From positions 52,018,001 through 52,082,000 of the forward strand of contig OZ231127.1 of assembly GCA_965153355.1 (NCBI GenBank): a stretch of DNA of 64,000 nt, given 5' to 3'. Positions 11,106 through 22,079 of this stretch are shown here, piece after piece. The DNA comes from Flaccisagitta enflata. Taxonomy: Eukaryota > Chaetognatha > Sagittoidea > Aphragmophora. The notes below the pieces were generated by a model. That model searched no databases, was not told the DNA's origin, and worked only from the letters and a program-made list of their open reading frames with translations. Position 1 is the first letter of the stretch, and each line of letters opens with the position of its first letter. The position numbers and the translations under genes were made by a program.

Positions 11106-11231
11106 TTTTAGGTGCGACAAAGCACCTCTATATAACTGGCTGTCCGTTGGTCGGTTGGTCGGTTGGTCGGGTAACGCATTCGTTCGACGATCCACACGTC
11201 GCACCTTATTAGCCTCACTTAGCCTTGTTAT
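11106..11231 (-). mobile_element. Hairpin-ended short element, GTGCGACA dialect
   Basis: Read on the plus strand it runs TTTTAGGTGCGACAAAGCACCT (hairpin), a GGTCGGTTGGTCGG core, ACGATCCACACGTCGCACCTTATT, and ends AGCCTTGTTATG. Copies lie at 25893 and 38064 in the other orientation. The GTGCGAC word occurs at both ends. Confidence 0.75.
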
Positions 11232-11391
11232 GTTGTGGTGAACAAACAACATCCATCGTTACTTTCCATTGTTAAGGAAGAAAGGGAACAAGCCCCTGAG
11301 TCTGACCCTTATACACACAGGATGAAAAAAGAAAGACAGAATCTCGAGATAGAGAGGTAGAGAGTTTAGGCAGAATCCTCTTGAGAGAGTG

Positions 11392-11396
<5 letters not shown>
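11232..11396. other. Unassigned, GA-rich at the end
   Basis: No gene seen. The GA content rises towards the microsatellite that follows. Confidence 0.4.

Positions 11397-11432
<36 letters not shown>
11397..11432. repeat. (GA)n microsatellite
   Basis: About 17 GA units. Confidence 0.95.
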
Positions 11433-11438
<6 letters not shown>

Positions 11439-11501
11439 AGATGAATCGAACTTATTCGCCGAGGTTGTGAAAGTTCCTCCTTCTGTCTCCTCTACTCCTC
11501 G

Positions 11502-11832
11502 AGCCAATCTGTCCGTCCGTCAGTCTTTCTGTCACTCTGTCGGTATGTCTGTCTGTCTGTCTGTCTGTCTCTATGTCTGTCTACCTAACTGTCTATATTG
11601 CTTTCTGTCTATTTTTCTATTTGTCTTTCTGCCTGTCTGTCTGTCCATCTTCCTGAATGACAGTCTATATGTCTCTCTGTCTATCTGTTGTCTATCTTTT
11701 CGTCTTTTTGTCTGTCTGTCTGTCTGTCTGTCTGTCCGTATGTAAGCCAATCAGTTTGCAATTTCTATCTGTTTGTCTGTCTATCTGTCGGTCTGTTCTT
11801 CTGTCAGTCTGTCCGTTGTCTCATTGTCTGAC
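11502..11832. repeat. Interrupted (TGTC)n tetranucleotide tract
   Basis: About 330 bp of TGTC/TGTA/TCTG words, purest at 11549-11572 and 11708-11735. Reading frames (poly Cys-Leu-Ser-Val) are artefacts. Confidence 0.9.
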
Positions 11833-12089
11833 TTTCTTTCTTTCTCGAGTGTGGGCAAAAGTGGTCAGACTAAACTCATTTGAGGTTGATCATTTTTTTT
11901 TTTTTTTTGAAAATCAAGTGTTTTAAACAATAAAAATATTAAATAAACTACTTTGTCAATCATATACGCATGTAATCGAATTCTTACTGTCAATCTTAGT
12001 TGTAGGTTCCGTAATTGAGATGAGGATTCCCGTGCATTTTTTAGTAACGGCGCCCCCCAGTTTTATTTCTTTCCGATGAGTCGATGAAA
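11833..12089. other. Unassigned sequence
   Basis: A T run of about 18 sits at 11892-11909. Nothing else was recognised. Confidence 0.4.
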
Positions 12090-12222
12090 CCTTATCCCAC
12101 GCACCCTCCCATTATCACAACATCAAATAGGACACACCCACACCCACATCCACACCCACACCCACACCCACACGCACACCCACACCTTATCCCACGCATC
12201 CTCCCATTATCACAATATCACA
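12090..12222. repeat. (CCACAC)n hexamer between 35-bp direct repeats
   Basis: CCTTATCCCACGCACCCTCC at 12090 recurs (C to T change) at 12186, each followed by CATTATCACAA. Between them lie about nine CCACAC hexamers. Confidence 0.85.
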
Positions 12223-12789
12223 TCGAAAACACCCACTCAACTCTCCACACGCATAAGATCGGCACGATGCATTCACATATAATATTATTAACTCCTGAAG
12301 CTATGAATTTATAAGCATCAATTCAGAAGAGGCGATAATGAAAATATCAGCAAATTCTCCGCGTGTAGTTTTTCACTCAGTGATCGTCTATAATGACCAT
12401 GCATCATGATGAACCAACAATAACGTTAAGCATTTACTTATCTTTTCTGTGCGCACACATTCGGTATTAGTTAACCGTATCTTAAGTACATGTACACGTG
12501 CAATCAGGAACCGTCCTTCTATCTATCCATCCACCCGCGACAGCACAGGTCAATAAGACGCGCCTCGGAGGCTATATGGTTCGGCAAAGGGCAGGATTGA
12601 TTAATATGATGTATTTGCTCTTACGCGAGTCGAGAATATGCCTGCATCACAAGCCGAAGTAGAGTACTGGTGGAGAACAGGTTAAACGGAAAGGCGTGTC
12701 TGGGTTCACGTTTTCTACCTGCAAGTGAGCGCACGTCATTTTACACTGAAGCTTTTTTGGCAATGTCATGACATATATATCTCAGAGTG

Positions 12790-12790
<1 letters not shown>
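12223..12790. other. Unassigned sequence
   Basis: No gene, element end or tandem array was recognised. Confidence 0.4.
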
Positions 12791-12792
<2 letters not shown>

Positions 12793-12883
<91 letters not shown>

Positions 12884-12909
12884 CTCTCTCTCTCTCTCTC
12901 TCTCTCTCT
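12793..12909. repeat. (TA)n-(TC)n compound microsatellite
   Basis: About 45 AT units with one TG interruption, then about 13 CT units. Confidence 0.97.
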
Positions 12910-13734
12910 TCTTTCCTAGCGTTTCCTCTCTTTTGGCTTTGCTTAGGCGTTTTCTTTTCCCGAAAGCACCTTCCAAAAGCGGAAAATGCAAAAAACGCCA
13001 ATTTACGATTTGTCATCCAAAACTTTAATGATGAAGAGGAGAAAACGAGGAAACAAACTTCATTCCATTAACGCACGGATTTCCACCTACTCAAAACCCG
13101 GAAAATTGACTTTTTTTTTCATTTCTTCTCTTCTTTTTCTCTTTCTTTTACCTTTTCTCAAATTCATTTCATTCTATTCTCTTTTACACGATGCGTACAC
13201 GCCAATGAACGAGGTTATCTATGAGCTCTTTGAGCGAATTTTGTTTGCATATGAAATAGTTGTGTCAGTGAACAGTATCAGTAGTGGTGATGTTAAACTT
13301 AAAGTATGGCAATTGCAAGTATAAAACATCAAATGGGAAATCAAACAATTGGGTAGTTGAGATTAAAGTTAGATGCAGAACTACAGAAGCGTGGAAAATT
13401 CGAGATCTGTCCCTCATAAGTCATAGATGTGAATTTGATCTTTCTTTTGCAGAGGTAGTAAGCAAGGGAAAAGAAATCAATGCTAAAAATTTTTGCTGAA
13501 AGAGTGGTTAACCCTGTATTTTTACACTGAATGTTTTTTTCTGATATAATCCATATAGGTTTACCAAACTCCATTACTTTTGCTCATTCTCAACTCCTAA
13601 CCTCATAAGCCATAGAAATCATGTCTAAACGATATTTACTATAGAATAAAGGCGGCGAAGACTGGGATGTATCTGAGACAAGGAAGCAAAAAAAGGATGT
13701 TCGGAAATTAGCCTAGTGGTGTGTGTTTCTTTTA
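12910..13734. other. Unassigned sequence
   Basis: No supported gene. Short open frames at 12986-13324 and 13284-13499 have neither codon bias nor splice signals that I could trust. Confidence 0.35.
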
Positions 13735-14012
<278 letters not shown>

Positions 14013-14369
14013 CTAGTAGAGAAAATTTCCATCGAACAAAAGTCAATACTGAGGTCACTTCTTGGGAAAGTCATCAATCATTTCTGCTTGGAAAAGGAGG
14101 AGGAGGAGGAGGAGAAGAAGAAGGAGGAGGAGGAGAGGAAAAATCGGTCACGGTGAAAGGAAAAGGTGAAAATGAAGGTAGCCACTAGGCAGCCTAGACA
14201 GACACGGCAACAGTGTGTATATCATTCATTCTGGATTAGTTTGCCATATCAATGTCATCTACCGTAATACTACAGATCTCAAGGGAACTCATGCCATAAG
14301 GCTGTATAGAATGAGAAGTCCATCCTTCCGTCCTTCCGTCCATCAAACTTTCCTTTTTTGACTTTAAGT
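14013..14369. other. Unassigned; GGA-rich 14095-14140
   Basis: A GGAGGA/GAAGAA triplet run lies at 14095-14140. No gene seen. Confidence 0.45.
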
Positions 14370-14635
14370 CATTTCTAGTCATTTTAGGTTATTCTAAGTA
14401 GGGATGTGGATTGTGGAAGCGGTCGATTTTCATGCCGCTTCCACCGCTTCCGCTTCCGCTTCCATTTTGTAGTTCAAATACTAGTTGCTATCCCACCCAC
14501 CAAAATGGAAGCGGTCAATCGCTTCAACATCCCTAATTCTAAGTCATTCTTATTCATTCTAAGTCATTTTAAGTCATGATAAGTTTTTTGAAGTCAATTT
14601 AAGTCATCTAAAGTCATTTTAAGTTTAGGGTGGCC
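14370..14635. repeat. AAGTCATTCT decamer array interrupted by a MITE
   Basis: Decamers of the AAGTCATTTT/AAGTCATTCT type occur at 14364-14398 and 14536-14625. The same decamer fills the element at 38351-40001. The hAT-type MITE at 14399-14535 is inserted into this array. Confidence 0.75.
14399..14535. mobile_element. hAT-type MITE, 137 bp, 8-bp target duplication
   Basis: The ends TAGGGATGTGGA and TCAACATCCCTA are inverted, with inner inverted GGAAGCGGTCGAT/ATCGCTT words. ATTCTAAG is duplicated exactly on both sides (14391-14398, 14536-14543). An 8-bp duplication with a (C/T)AGGG start is the hAT signature. A second copy lies at 57103-57234. Confidence 0.85.
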
Positions 14636-14872
14636 AGCCAGTACCTGGGTATTGGAGTCAAATGGCCGAAACTCAATAGGGTACTGGGTACAACGAAACT
14701 CAAAATTCCCTTTAACCATTTGTAGCAACACTTGTCCAAGACAATTCCAAAAGCCAGCATATAACATTATCCCATTAAGAAAATATTCTATAAACATAAG
14801 AAACATTAGCTAAGGGTGAGAACCACTGCCTTTATGCTTTTCTAGAAAAAACTGATTCAAAGGTTTTTGATA
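14636..14872. other. Unassigned sequence
   Basis: No gene or repeat was recognised. Confidence 0.4.
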
Positions 14873-15469
14873 CAGTACGATGGGAGCAATGACGACCTAG
14901 ACTGGAGGATAGATTTTAGATACCTTAATTTTGTTTGTATCATAAAATGTTTGAGATCTATGGTAATTAAAGGTTGTTTTATTGAGTGAAAATGTTTGCG
15001 TCTCTCAAACTTGAACTTGCGACTTGACCTCAACAAGAACTTAAATTTTCAAAGTTACAGCTTTATCTGGGTGGGTAAAGAATTTTATTGGTTTTGAAAA
15101 AAAATCATAGGCTCAATCGGACCATTTTTGCAGAGTTTATAGCTGTCGAAGTTTTGCTCAAAAATTGATTTTATAACACCAGTTAATGGGCTATAGCCGT
15201 AAAACCAGTAAAAATGGTCTGATTGAGCTGATTTTTTGAAAATTATATAAAATTTTTACTCGATCTATTAAATAGTTAGAACCTTGAAAAAAATAGAAGT
15301 CTTGAGAAGGTCAGAAGTCTGGGCAATTGAGGTTTAAGAGACGCAAATGCATTCACTCAATAGAGCAACCTTTAATTTGCTTAGATCTAAAATATTTTAT
15401 GATACAAATGAAATTAGGATACTTAAAATCTATCCTTTAGTCTAGGTCGTCATTGCTCCCATCGTACTG
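14873..15469. mobile_element. Tc1/mariner-like fold-back MITE, TA target duplication
   Basis: CAGTACGATGGGAGCAATGA at the left is mirrored at the right by TCATTGCTCCCATCGTACTG. TA lies outside both ends (14871-14872, 15470-15471). Similarity between the arms extends at least 150 bp (ATTGAGTGAA...GCGTCTC against GAGACGC...TTCACTCAAT), so most of the 597 bp can fold back. No ORF. Confidence 0.85.
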
Positions 15470-15830
15470 TAACTACTTCTTTAAGCACAAAGTTAGGGGT
15501 CATAGCCTAAGTTTAGATTTGTATGTTATTGATTGGAAGCATATACTTTACAGAAATTCTGTCTGTTGCATTTTACTAGTTAAGAAAAAATTCAACAATT
15601 TTTGAAAAACTTTTTTTTATTAAAGAATATACATTTCTAGCTTTTGTTGCACATTTCATGTGTCCCACGCGCGACTTAAAGGTGTAGGCCTTGTTGTCAG
15701 GGACAAGCACGATATTTCGCTGTCTTGCCTTATAAACTAATAAAAAAGAATAAAAAGCGAGGTGTTCCACCTTCAGTCCTTGTTTTACATAACGCTTCTG
15801 CAGTTTTTGTACATTTGCTTCTCGGCCTTT
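15470..15830. other. Unassigned, with an element-end fragment
   Basis: At 15661-15696 the sequence CCACGCGCGACTTAAAGGTG then GGCCTTGTTG matches the 5' end of hairpin-ended elements (minus orientation). Nothing else was recognised. Confidence 0.5.
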
Positions 15831-15833
15831 TCT

Positions 15834-15905
<72 letters not shown>

Positions 15906-16063
15906 TTTTTCTTTTTTTCTTTCTTTCCTTCTTACTTTCTCTCTTCTTTTCTTTCTTCCTTTCTTTCTTTGTTTCTTTGTTTCTTTGTTTCTTTCTTACA
16001 TTCTTTCTTTCTTTATCCCTTTTATCAACTCTTTCTTTCTTTCTCTCTCTTTTTCTTTCTTTC

Positions 16064-16152
<89 letters not shown>
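15831..16152. repeat. (TTTC)n then (TC)n
   Basis: About 18 pure TTTC units (15832-15904), impure T/C tetranucleotides to 16070, then about 38 TC units (16074-16150). Confidence 0.95.
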
Positions 16153-16904
16153 TTCTCTCCCCTTTCTCTCTTCTGTCTCTCTCCCATTACCCATTCGCGC
16201 CTCTGCGCACAGAATGATCCAAGACGAGAATATTGAGCCAACATGAAATATGTTGCCATGGAAACCTTGAATGATTTTCAACAAAATTAATGACGCAATC
16301 TCAAATTGGAATAGGTTTTATGCAAAGCCTTTAGCGCGGTGCTATTAGGGTTTTATGACGCCCGTTGCTGCTGTGTGGATAAAGTAGAGAGAGTTGGCTG
16401 CTGCTGCTGGTTAATGTTGCGGCTCTTGATGATGATCCAGCCGTTGTCTAAGCTCTTTTCATCTTGTCAGTATTTCTCCCCATCGTCGAAATGAAAATCG
16501 ACATTTCACTTCTCTGTTTCTTGGTTCATGGATTTTTATCCCGTGTCAGGCGATCAGTGTGTGATGTGACTTTGTCCCATCAAAGGATACAAATTGCTTT
16601 AGAGGTAAAGTCGGCTTTTACAATGAGATTGAATAAGTCGTAGCCAGGCAACAGTCTCCATTTTGATCATTTGATTACAAGGAAGTAATGATAGACAGAA
16701 AAAAAATGTTCTACCCAGATTGAAGAGATCCTAAATTTTAGGAAAACGGCAGAAAGCGCATACACGCACGCTTACATAGAGTACAAGCCAACGGAATGTA
16801 TATCAATGCACATTTTTCTCATCTTTTCTATCTACTTCTTTATGACAGAGATGGATAAAAGCGTCGGCGTCGTTGTCGCGTTGATCGACTGCGGCGACTT
16901 CATC
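16153..16904. other. Unassigned sequence
   Basis: No supported gene. GCTGCTGCTG at 16399-16410 is a short triplet run. Confidence 0.4.
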
Positions 16905-17348
16905 GGTGGCGTCATCAGCGGCGACATCGACGGCGTCATCGGCGGCGTCATCAGCGGCGACATCGACGGCGTCATCGGCGGCGTCATCGGCGGCGTCATC
17001 GGCGGTGTCATTAGCGGCGACATCGACGGCGATATCGGCGGCGACATCGGCGGCGTCATTGGCGGCGTCATCGGCGGCGACATCGGCGGCGTCATCGGCG
17101 GCGTCATTGGCGGCGTCATCGGCGGCGACATCGGCGGCGTCATCGGCGCCGTCTTAGGTGGCGTCATCGGCGGCGACATCGGCGGCGTCATCGGCGGTGT
17201 CATTGGCGGCGTCATCGGCGGCGACATCGGCGGCGTCATTGGCGGCAACATTGGCGGCGTCATTGGCGGAGACATCGGCGGCGTTATCGGTGGCGACACT
17301 GGCGGTGACATCGGCGGCGTCATCGGCGGCGACATCGGTAGCGATATA
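16905..17348. repeat. 12-bp minisatellite GGCGGCGWCATC, ~36 units
   Basis: The array is nearly pure. Units differ mainly at one base (T or A in GTC/GAC), plus occasional GGC to AGC or ATC to ATT. On the plus strand a 195-codon frame (16806-17393) reads Gly-Gly-(Val/Asp)-Ile, preceded by a hydrophobic leader-like stretch. On the minus strand it reads Ser/Thr-Pro-Pro-Met. All frames stay open because the unit length is divisible by three and no stop codon occurs in it, so openness is not evidence of coding. It is GC-rich in AT-rich surroundings. Confidence 0.9.
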
Positions 17349-17734
17349 TCGGCAGCGTCATTGGCTGCGGCAAAGCGGAGTCATCCGGTGTAAGTGGCGC
17401 CCTTTCAGTACGGCCTTATAGAAGCCCAAATCGATGCTTTTTTCTGCGATTCTCGTCGCCGCCCACTCGAGGGGGGAATGGGGGGGGGGTGAAGGGGGTG
17501 GGGGGCTGGGACGCCCACTCGGGTGACGTCATACGCTATCGCGCCTCGATGAAACACGCCCAGAAGCATTGAAAACCCTCCTGGAACCATTTCATGCGGG
17601 AGGACGACTGCGGCTATGCGGCGGAGGTGGCAACAGTTGCGGCAGCAGTGGCGGGGGCGGCGGCGACGGCGGCAATCGCGGCGTAGGCAGTGAGGCAGCG
17701 GCGGTAACGGCAGGGGTAGAGACGACCTCTGAGA
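17349..17734. other. GC-rich unassigned stretch
   Basis: It contains a G run (17470-17488) and GGCGGC/GGCAGC triplets at 17620-17710. A minus-strand frame of 134 codons (17809-17405) spans it, but its product is Arg/Cys/Pro low-complexity and was not accepted as a gene. Confidence 0.4.
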
Positions 17735-17870
17735 GTGGTTATTGAATGATAGGTTACCGATAATGACGGTGGGAGTGGTGATTGAAGCATAGTTCACTGC
17801 TAATGACATCAGGGGTGGTGATTGAATGATAGTTCACCGATAATGATGTCGGGGGTGGTGATTGAATGTG
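17735..17870. repeat. 40-bp tandem repeat, 3.4 units
   Basis: GTGGTGATTGAATGATAGTT begins units at 17735, 17775, 17815 and 17855, exactly 40 bp apart. Confidence 0.9.
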
Positions 17871-18214
17871 GTATGGGCAACATTTGAGGTGGTAATTTCG
17901 GATTTTTTTGAGTGTTGGAATGTGCTTCTTTAGTTATGAGTGTGGGCCATAACTTATGGCTTATGAGGCAATGGTGACTATTGATCATTGTGAAAGTATC
18001 AGTTTCCGTTTGTCTGTTTTCAAAGATAAAATCCAAATTTACTACTACCAGACTCGTAGTATGGGTCCAATAGTAACGACTAGTACTAGTAGTAGAGACC
18101 GGACACGTAACTGATCAAAACGCTGAGATCTATTGTTGAAAAATGTCTGATTTGTGCGTAAAAATGAGTTTGTTATACATAAGATAAATGGTGAAAACAT
18201 GGTTAAAAGCTTTA
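17871..18214. other. Unassigned sequence
   Basis: A short GACTAGTACTAGTAGTAG run lies at 18078-18095. No gene seen. Confidence 0.4.
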
Positions 18215-18600
18215 TATATGCTCACATGGTCAGATATACGTCAAAACACACCTGAGACAATCAAGCAGCATTGAAAAAAAAACGAGAAAAAACAAGAAAC
18301 GGAATCCAGAGAAAATGCTGAAAAAACTATCAACTTTGAATGAATAGAAAGGAGTCTCAAAATTCTTCCATACGCGCGATTCACACATATGTGATAGAGT
18401 AGACTTCATACTGTGGAAAACTGTTTTCAAAAAATATTTACTCCAATGCGCACCCTTTCTCCCAATCGCATCTTTCCACGGCATATTCAAATGAAAACTA
18501 CTGAGCATGACAACTTTGGTCGAAGGAAGAAAGCAGAAATGAACGATTATTTCAACCCAAATTCTGTTTAGTTATTATTGTCTGGTTTGTATAAAAATTG
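18215..18600 (+). repeat. Dispersed repeat family, copy 1 of 3
   Basis: It shares an ordered set of words with 22080-22470 and 33110-33440: GAGTCTCAA, CGCGCGATTCACACATATGT-like, TTTTCAAAAAATATTTACTC, and a TTCTGTTTA...TATTGTCTG tail. Origin unknown; no ORF. Confidence 0.6.
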
Positions 18601-19100
18601 TTCCCGGTCAATATTTCATTGAAGATATACTTTAAGAAATACCTTATCAGGCTTATTTCATCAATATTATCCAAAAAAGTGAGATAGCATTTTTGGGTAT
18701 CCCCTTGCTACTAGTAGAGTGATGAGTAACTATCAGCCAGTTATAGGTCACAGGCTGATGGGTATCAAACAGTCTTTGATGGGTCGATGATGATGATGAT
18801 GATGATGATGAATTGGGTTATGCCATAACTGATGGGTCGATGGGTGACGATCAGGCGACAAAATGGTGAGTGGGCGTCACCCTCAAATCGCTTTCAATCG
18901 CCTTCTTTTTTTATTTAAAATGGGTATCTTTTCGCAGCTTCGATCGCTTTTCGCGGAGTTTGAGTTGCCCGGTTTGATCTGAGTTCGTCCTTCTTTCATG
19001 TCCTGAGGTCGACTTTGACATTCAAATCCATGTCGAATTTCGACACAACATGTTTCTTTGGGATGTTTGCATCGAGTAATCAAACTTGAGATGTGACAAA
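18601..19100. other. Unassigned; (GAT)n at 18787-18811
   Basis: Eight GAT units lie within GATGGGTCGATG words at 18776-18846. No supported gene. Confidence 0.45.
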
Positions 19101-19168
19101 AAACAAACAAACAAACAAAAGACAGAAAAAAAAACAACTACAACGATAAGAATAACCTCAACAGTAAG

Positions 19169-19201
<33 letters not shown>

Positions 19202-19635
19202 GCAGCAACAGCAACAACAACAAACAGAACAGCAACAAATACAACAACAACAACAACAAGACAGCAACAACAGCAACAACAGCAACAGCAACAACAGCAA
19301 AAATGACAACAACACAGCAACAGCAGCAAAGCAACAGCAACAACAACAACATAACGACAACAACAGCAAAAGCAGCAAACAGCAACAAAAGCAGCAACAA
19401 CAACAACAGCAACAACAACAGAAGCTGCAACAACAACAACAACAAGACAATATACAACAACTAACAACAACAAACAACAACAACAACAACAACAACAGAC
19501 AACAGCAACGACAAAAGCGACGAAACATAGCAACGCATAAAACAACACATCAAAAAAACAAAAACAAAAAAGAAAAAACAAAACAGCAACAACAACAGCA
19601 GCAACAACAACAACAACAACAACAACAACAACGCT
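19101..19635. repeat. (CAA/CAG)n triplet tract
   Basis: About 460 bp of CAA, CAG and AAC triplets. The 183-codon frame is poly-Gln/Asn and is flanked by A-rich sequence. No splice sites or conserved domain support a protein, so it is treated as a microsatellite. Confidence 0.9.
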
Positions 19636-20058
19636 GATGTGATGCGATTTTGCTTCTTCGACTTGGTCCAGTAAAAATCCAAATACATGATGGATTCCAC
19701 GTTATTGATGGAATTCAGTCCCTTTAAATTGAGTCCTATTAATTAAATGAATGCCGATCACAGGTGTGCGGCGGTGAGGACGTCTTAGGCGACGCAATGA
19801 AGTACCAACTTCATTACACAACGTTGATCTTCATCACGAGGGTCTCTGCGCGAGCTCCGCTCTTGGTGACCTTCAATAGAGAATAAGCGGGGGATGCGGA
19901 GAGATGCGAAAAAATGTTGAAAAATGGATGCAGAATGGGATGATCATTGCGAAGGACGAAGGCCAAAAAAAAGATCAATAATGGAGTGGCGATGGTTGTG
20001 TGTCTTGCCATGCCCCAATCTCAGTTTGATATGATAGTAGGTTTAGAAGTGGCTGATA
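19636..20058. other. Unassigned sequence
   Basis: No supported gene or element end was recognised. Confidence 0.4.
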
Positions 20059-20478
20059 ACACCTCTCACAAAATTAGGCGAACTAGGAAAATGATAAAAA
20101 TTGATAGTAAAAATGCATTGCGTGGGCTGAAATTTGACACAGAGGGAGCTCAAACATAGTATTTCCACAAACCGGTGGAAATTGGAGTACCCGCTCTTGT
20201 GTATGGCCCTTGGGAAGTCCTATGCCAGAATTCCAGTGGAAGATTTGAACCAATTTTGATATGAAAATTTTTGCTGATGAGACAACATAAATTTCCAGAT
20301 GTCTAAACATGAATAATGCGAGAAAACTACCATTCTCAGGCTCTTGTATTACTAACAGGCAAAACTGCCAGAAGACAGTCAGTGACAGCTGCAAAGAGAA
20401 ACAAAAAACGAATGGTTCTTAGCAGTTAATTTGGAACTATTACACAGCGCAATCTGCAGTGATATTAATGCCCCAGGG
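20059..20478 (+). repeat. Dispersed repeat, opposite copy at 40077-40327
   Basis: One end reads ACACCTCTCACAAAATTAGG and the other ACACAGCGCAATCTGCAG then ATTAATGCCCC. Both appear in reverse order and complement at 40327 and 40081. This copy is about 170 bp longer. Confidence 0.7.
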
Positions 20479-20701
20479 AATTCTCGGGGAATTCCCCGAT
20501 TACAATTATTCATCAGTGAACCAAGCATAGCCTAAAAATATCAGAGTTTGATCCTGGAAGAATTCTCTGAGGAATCCCCCGTTTAGATTAATTTATTTTC
20601 TTCATTTCCAAATGCTGATTCTTGTGCAAAGCATTTTTGATTAAGAAAAAATAAACTAAATGAGGCATATTCCCCGTTAAGTCCCTGTTTAGTCCTTGAA
20701 T
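20479..20701. other. Unassigned; GGGGAATTCC repeats
   Basis: GGGAATTCTCGGGGAATTCC at 20477 is a short imperfect inverted repeat, echoed near 20558. No gene. Confidence 0.45.
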
Positions 20702-20916
20702 TATTTTTTTAGTCGCGTGCACGCGACTCTACAACCCACTCTGTCTGTTGGTCAGTCGGTTGTTCGGTATGTCCGTCCGTCGGTAACACTTTGTTTTTTG
20801 GCGTTTACGGGCGGTTTTGGTGTTACAGCTCCTGCCCAACTGCCTAGCTTGTCTATTTCATCACTGCCCCTGCCCACCCGCACGCAACTTGGCCAGCCGT
20901 GTATCCGACCTTGTTG
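20702..20916 (-). mobile_element. Hairpin-ended short element, AGTCGCG dialect
   Basis: A T run, the perfect palindrome AGTCGCGTGCACGCGACT (20711-20728), GTCTGTTGGTCAGTCGG core, GCTCCTGCCCAACTG, GCCCCTGCCCACCCGCACGC, and the end GTGTATCCGACCTTGTTG. Near the far end the sub-terminal word is AGTTGCGTGC, which differs from the hairpin by one C/T change. Confidence 0.85.
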
Positions 20917-20944
20917 AGGAGCTAAACCTGTTTACAGAATCATT

Positions 20945-21165
20945 CTACCATTTGTAGAAGCAGAGATACATCGTCCTGAAACCTGAGAGCGCTAATTTGA
21001 GGCTTAGAAGGCTGATTTGTGGCCTGAGAGGCCCAATTTGAGGCTTGAGGGGCTGGATTTGAGGCCTGGGAAGCCAGATTTGAGGCCTGAACCAGTCGCC
21101 CAAGGGCAATATGTGGTCAGCGATACCTGTTGCCCTGCTATGTATGTTGGTGATTATAGGTGATG
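20945..21165. other. Degenerate GAGGC-rich sequence
   Basis: GAGGCTTAGAAGGCTGATTT and similar words at about 19-30 bp spacing look like a decayed relative of the 20-bp array that follows. Confidence 0.5.
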
Positions 21166-21172
21166 GGTAGCA

Positions 21173-21877
21173 GGGCAGCGGCCCCGAAGAGGACGATGTC
21201 CTGTAGAACACAGGGGGACTTTCGTTCGTTCGTCCATCCGTCCGTCCTTCCGTCTGTCCATTACATGTGGTCTGATTTGAGCCTCGAGGCTGGGATTTGA
21301 GCCTCAAGGCTGGGATTTGAGCCTCGAGGCTGGGATTTGAGCCTTGAGGCTGGAATTTGAGCCTCGAGTCTGGGATTTGGGCCAGGCTGGGATTTGAGCC
21401 TCGAGGCTGGGATTTGAGCCTCGAGGCTAGGATTTGAGCCTCGAGGCTGAGATTTGAGCCTCGAGGCTGGGATTTGAGCCTTGAGGCTTGGATTTGAGCC
21501 TCGAGGCTGGGATTTGAGCCTCGAGGCTGGGATTTGAGCCTCGAGGCTGGGATTTGAGCCTCGAGGCTGGGATTTGAGCCTTGAGGCTGGGTTTTGAGCC
21601 TCAAGGCTGGGTTTTGAGCTTCGAGGCTGGAATTTGAGCCTCGAGGCTAGGATTTGAGCTTCGAGGCTGGGATTTGAGCCTCGAGGCTGGGATTTGAGCC
21701 TCAAGGCTGGGATTTAAGCCTCACGGCTGGGATTTGAGCCTCAAGGCTGGGATTTGAGCCTCAAGGTGGGGGGACGCACGCACGCACGGACGGACAAACG
21801 AACGAACGAACGAACGAACAAACGAAAGTCCCCCTGTGTTCTACAGGACATGGGCCCTTTCAGGGCCGCTGCCCAAA
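21173..21877. mobile_element. Element with inverted ends bracketing a 20-bp minisatellite
   Basis: The left arm (21173-21258) reads GGGCAGCGGCC, GTCCTGTAGAACACAGGGGG, then CGTTCGTTCGTCC. The right arm (21771-21877) is its reverse complement, ending GGGCCGCTGCCCAAAA. Between them sits the minisatellite listed next. Each arm carries a GTCC...GGAC stem and a tetranucleotide (CGTT/CGTC) core. No ORF beyond the repeat frame. Confidence 0.75.
21275..21765. repeat. 20-bp minisatellite with internal palindrome, ~24 units
   Basis: The consensus GGGATTTGAGCCTCGAGGCT contains the 12-bp palindrome AGCCTCGAGGCT in every good unit. Many units keep CTCGAG; changes are mostly C/T at the CpG. One unit near 21376-21392 is shortened. 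The minus-strand frames over it are open because three units equal 20 codons. Confidence 0.93.
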
Positions 21878-21915
21878 AGCCGGATTTAAGGCCTGATGGA
21901 CCCGAGACGCCTGAT

Positions 21916-22006
21916 GGGGGGGGGGGAACGAACAAACAGACAAACAAACAACAGTCCCCCTGTGTTCTACAGGACTTTGTACCCTTCGGGGCCGCTGCCC
22001 AAAAAA
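21916..22006 (+). mobile_element. Poly-G / GCCGCTGCCC-ended short element
   Basis: Ten or more G's, AACGAACAAACAGACAAAC, AGTCCCCCTGTGTTCTACAG then GACTTTG, and GGGGCCGCTGCCCAAAAAA. It repeats the right arm of the preceding element in direct orientation. Confidence 0.7.
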
Positions 22007-22079
22007 GGCCAGATACACGGCCAATGAGTAGTAAGCGGACACGTTACAAGTTTGAGTTATTGAAATCGAAAATACATAG

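Noticed and set aside
14873-15469. Fold-back elements as assembly inversions
   Set aside because: The arms carry many independent mismatches and indels, and TA lies exactly outside both ends, which argues for real elements. The 50071 palindrome is the one that still merits a long-read check.
16806-17393. 195-codon Gly-Gly-Val/Asp-Ile frame as a gene
   Set aside because: A 12-bp unit without stop codons keeps every frame open; there is no splice, signal peptide or codon evidence strong enough to call it coding.
17405-17809. 134-codon minus-strand frame
   Set aside because: The Arg/Cys/Pro-rich low-complexity product lies over GGC triplets and part of a 40-bp tandem repeat.
19086-19637. 183-codon poly-Gln/Asn frame
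   Set aside because: The tract is a CAA/CAG microsatellite with A-rich flanks; open frames result from the absence of stop codons in the unit.
21275-21765. Evenly spaced 20-bp units that could suggest a CRISPR-like array
   Set aside because: There are no spacers: units are head-to-tail with no unique sequence between them, and the window is from an animal.
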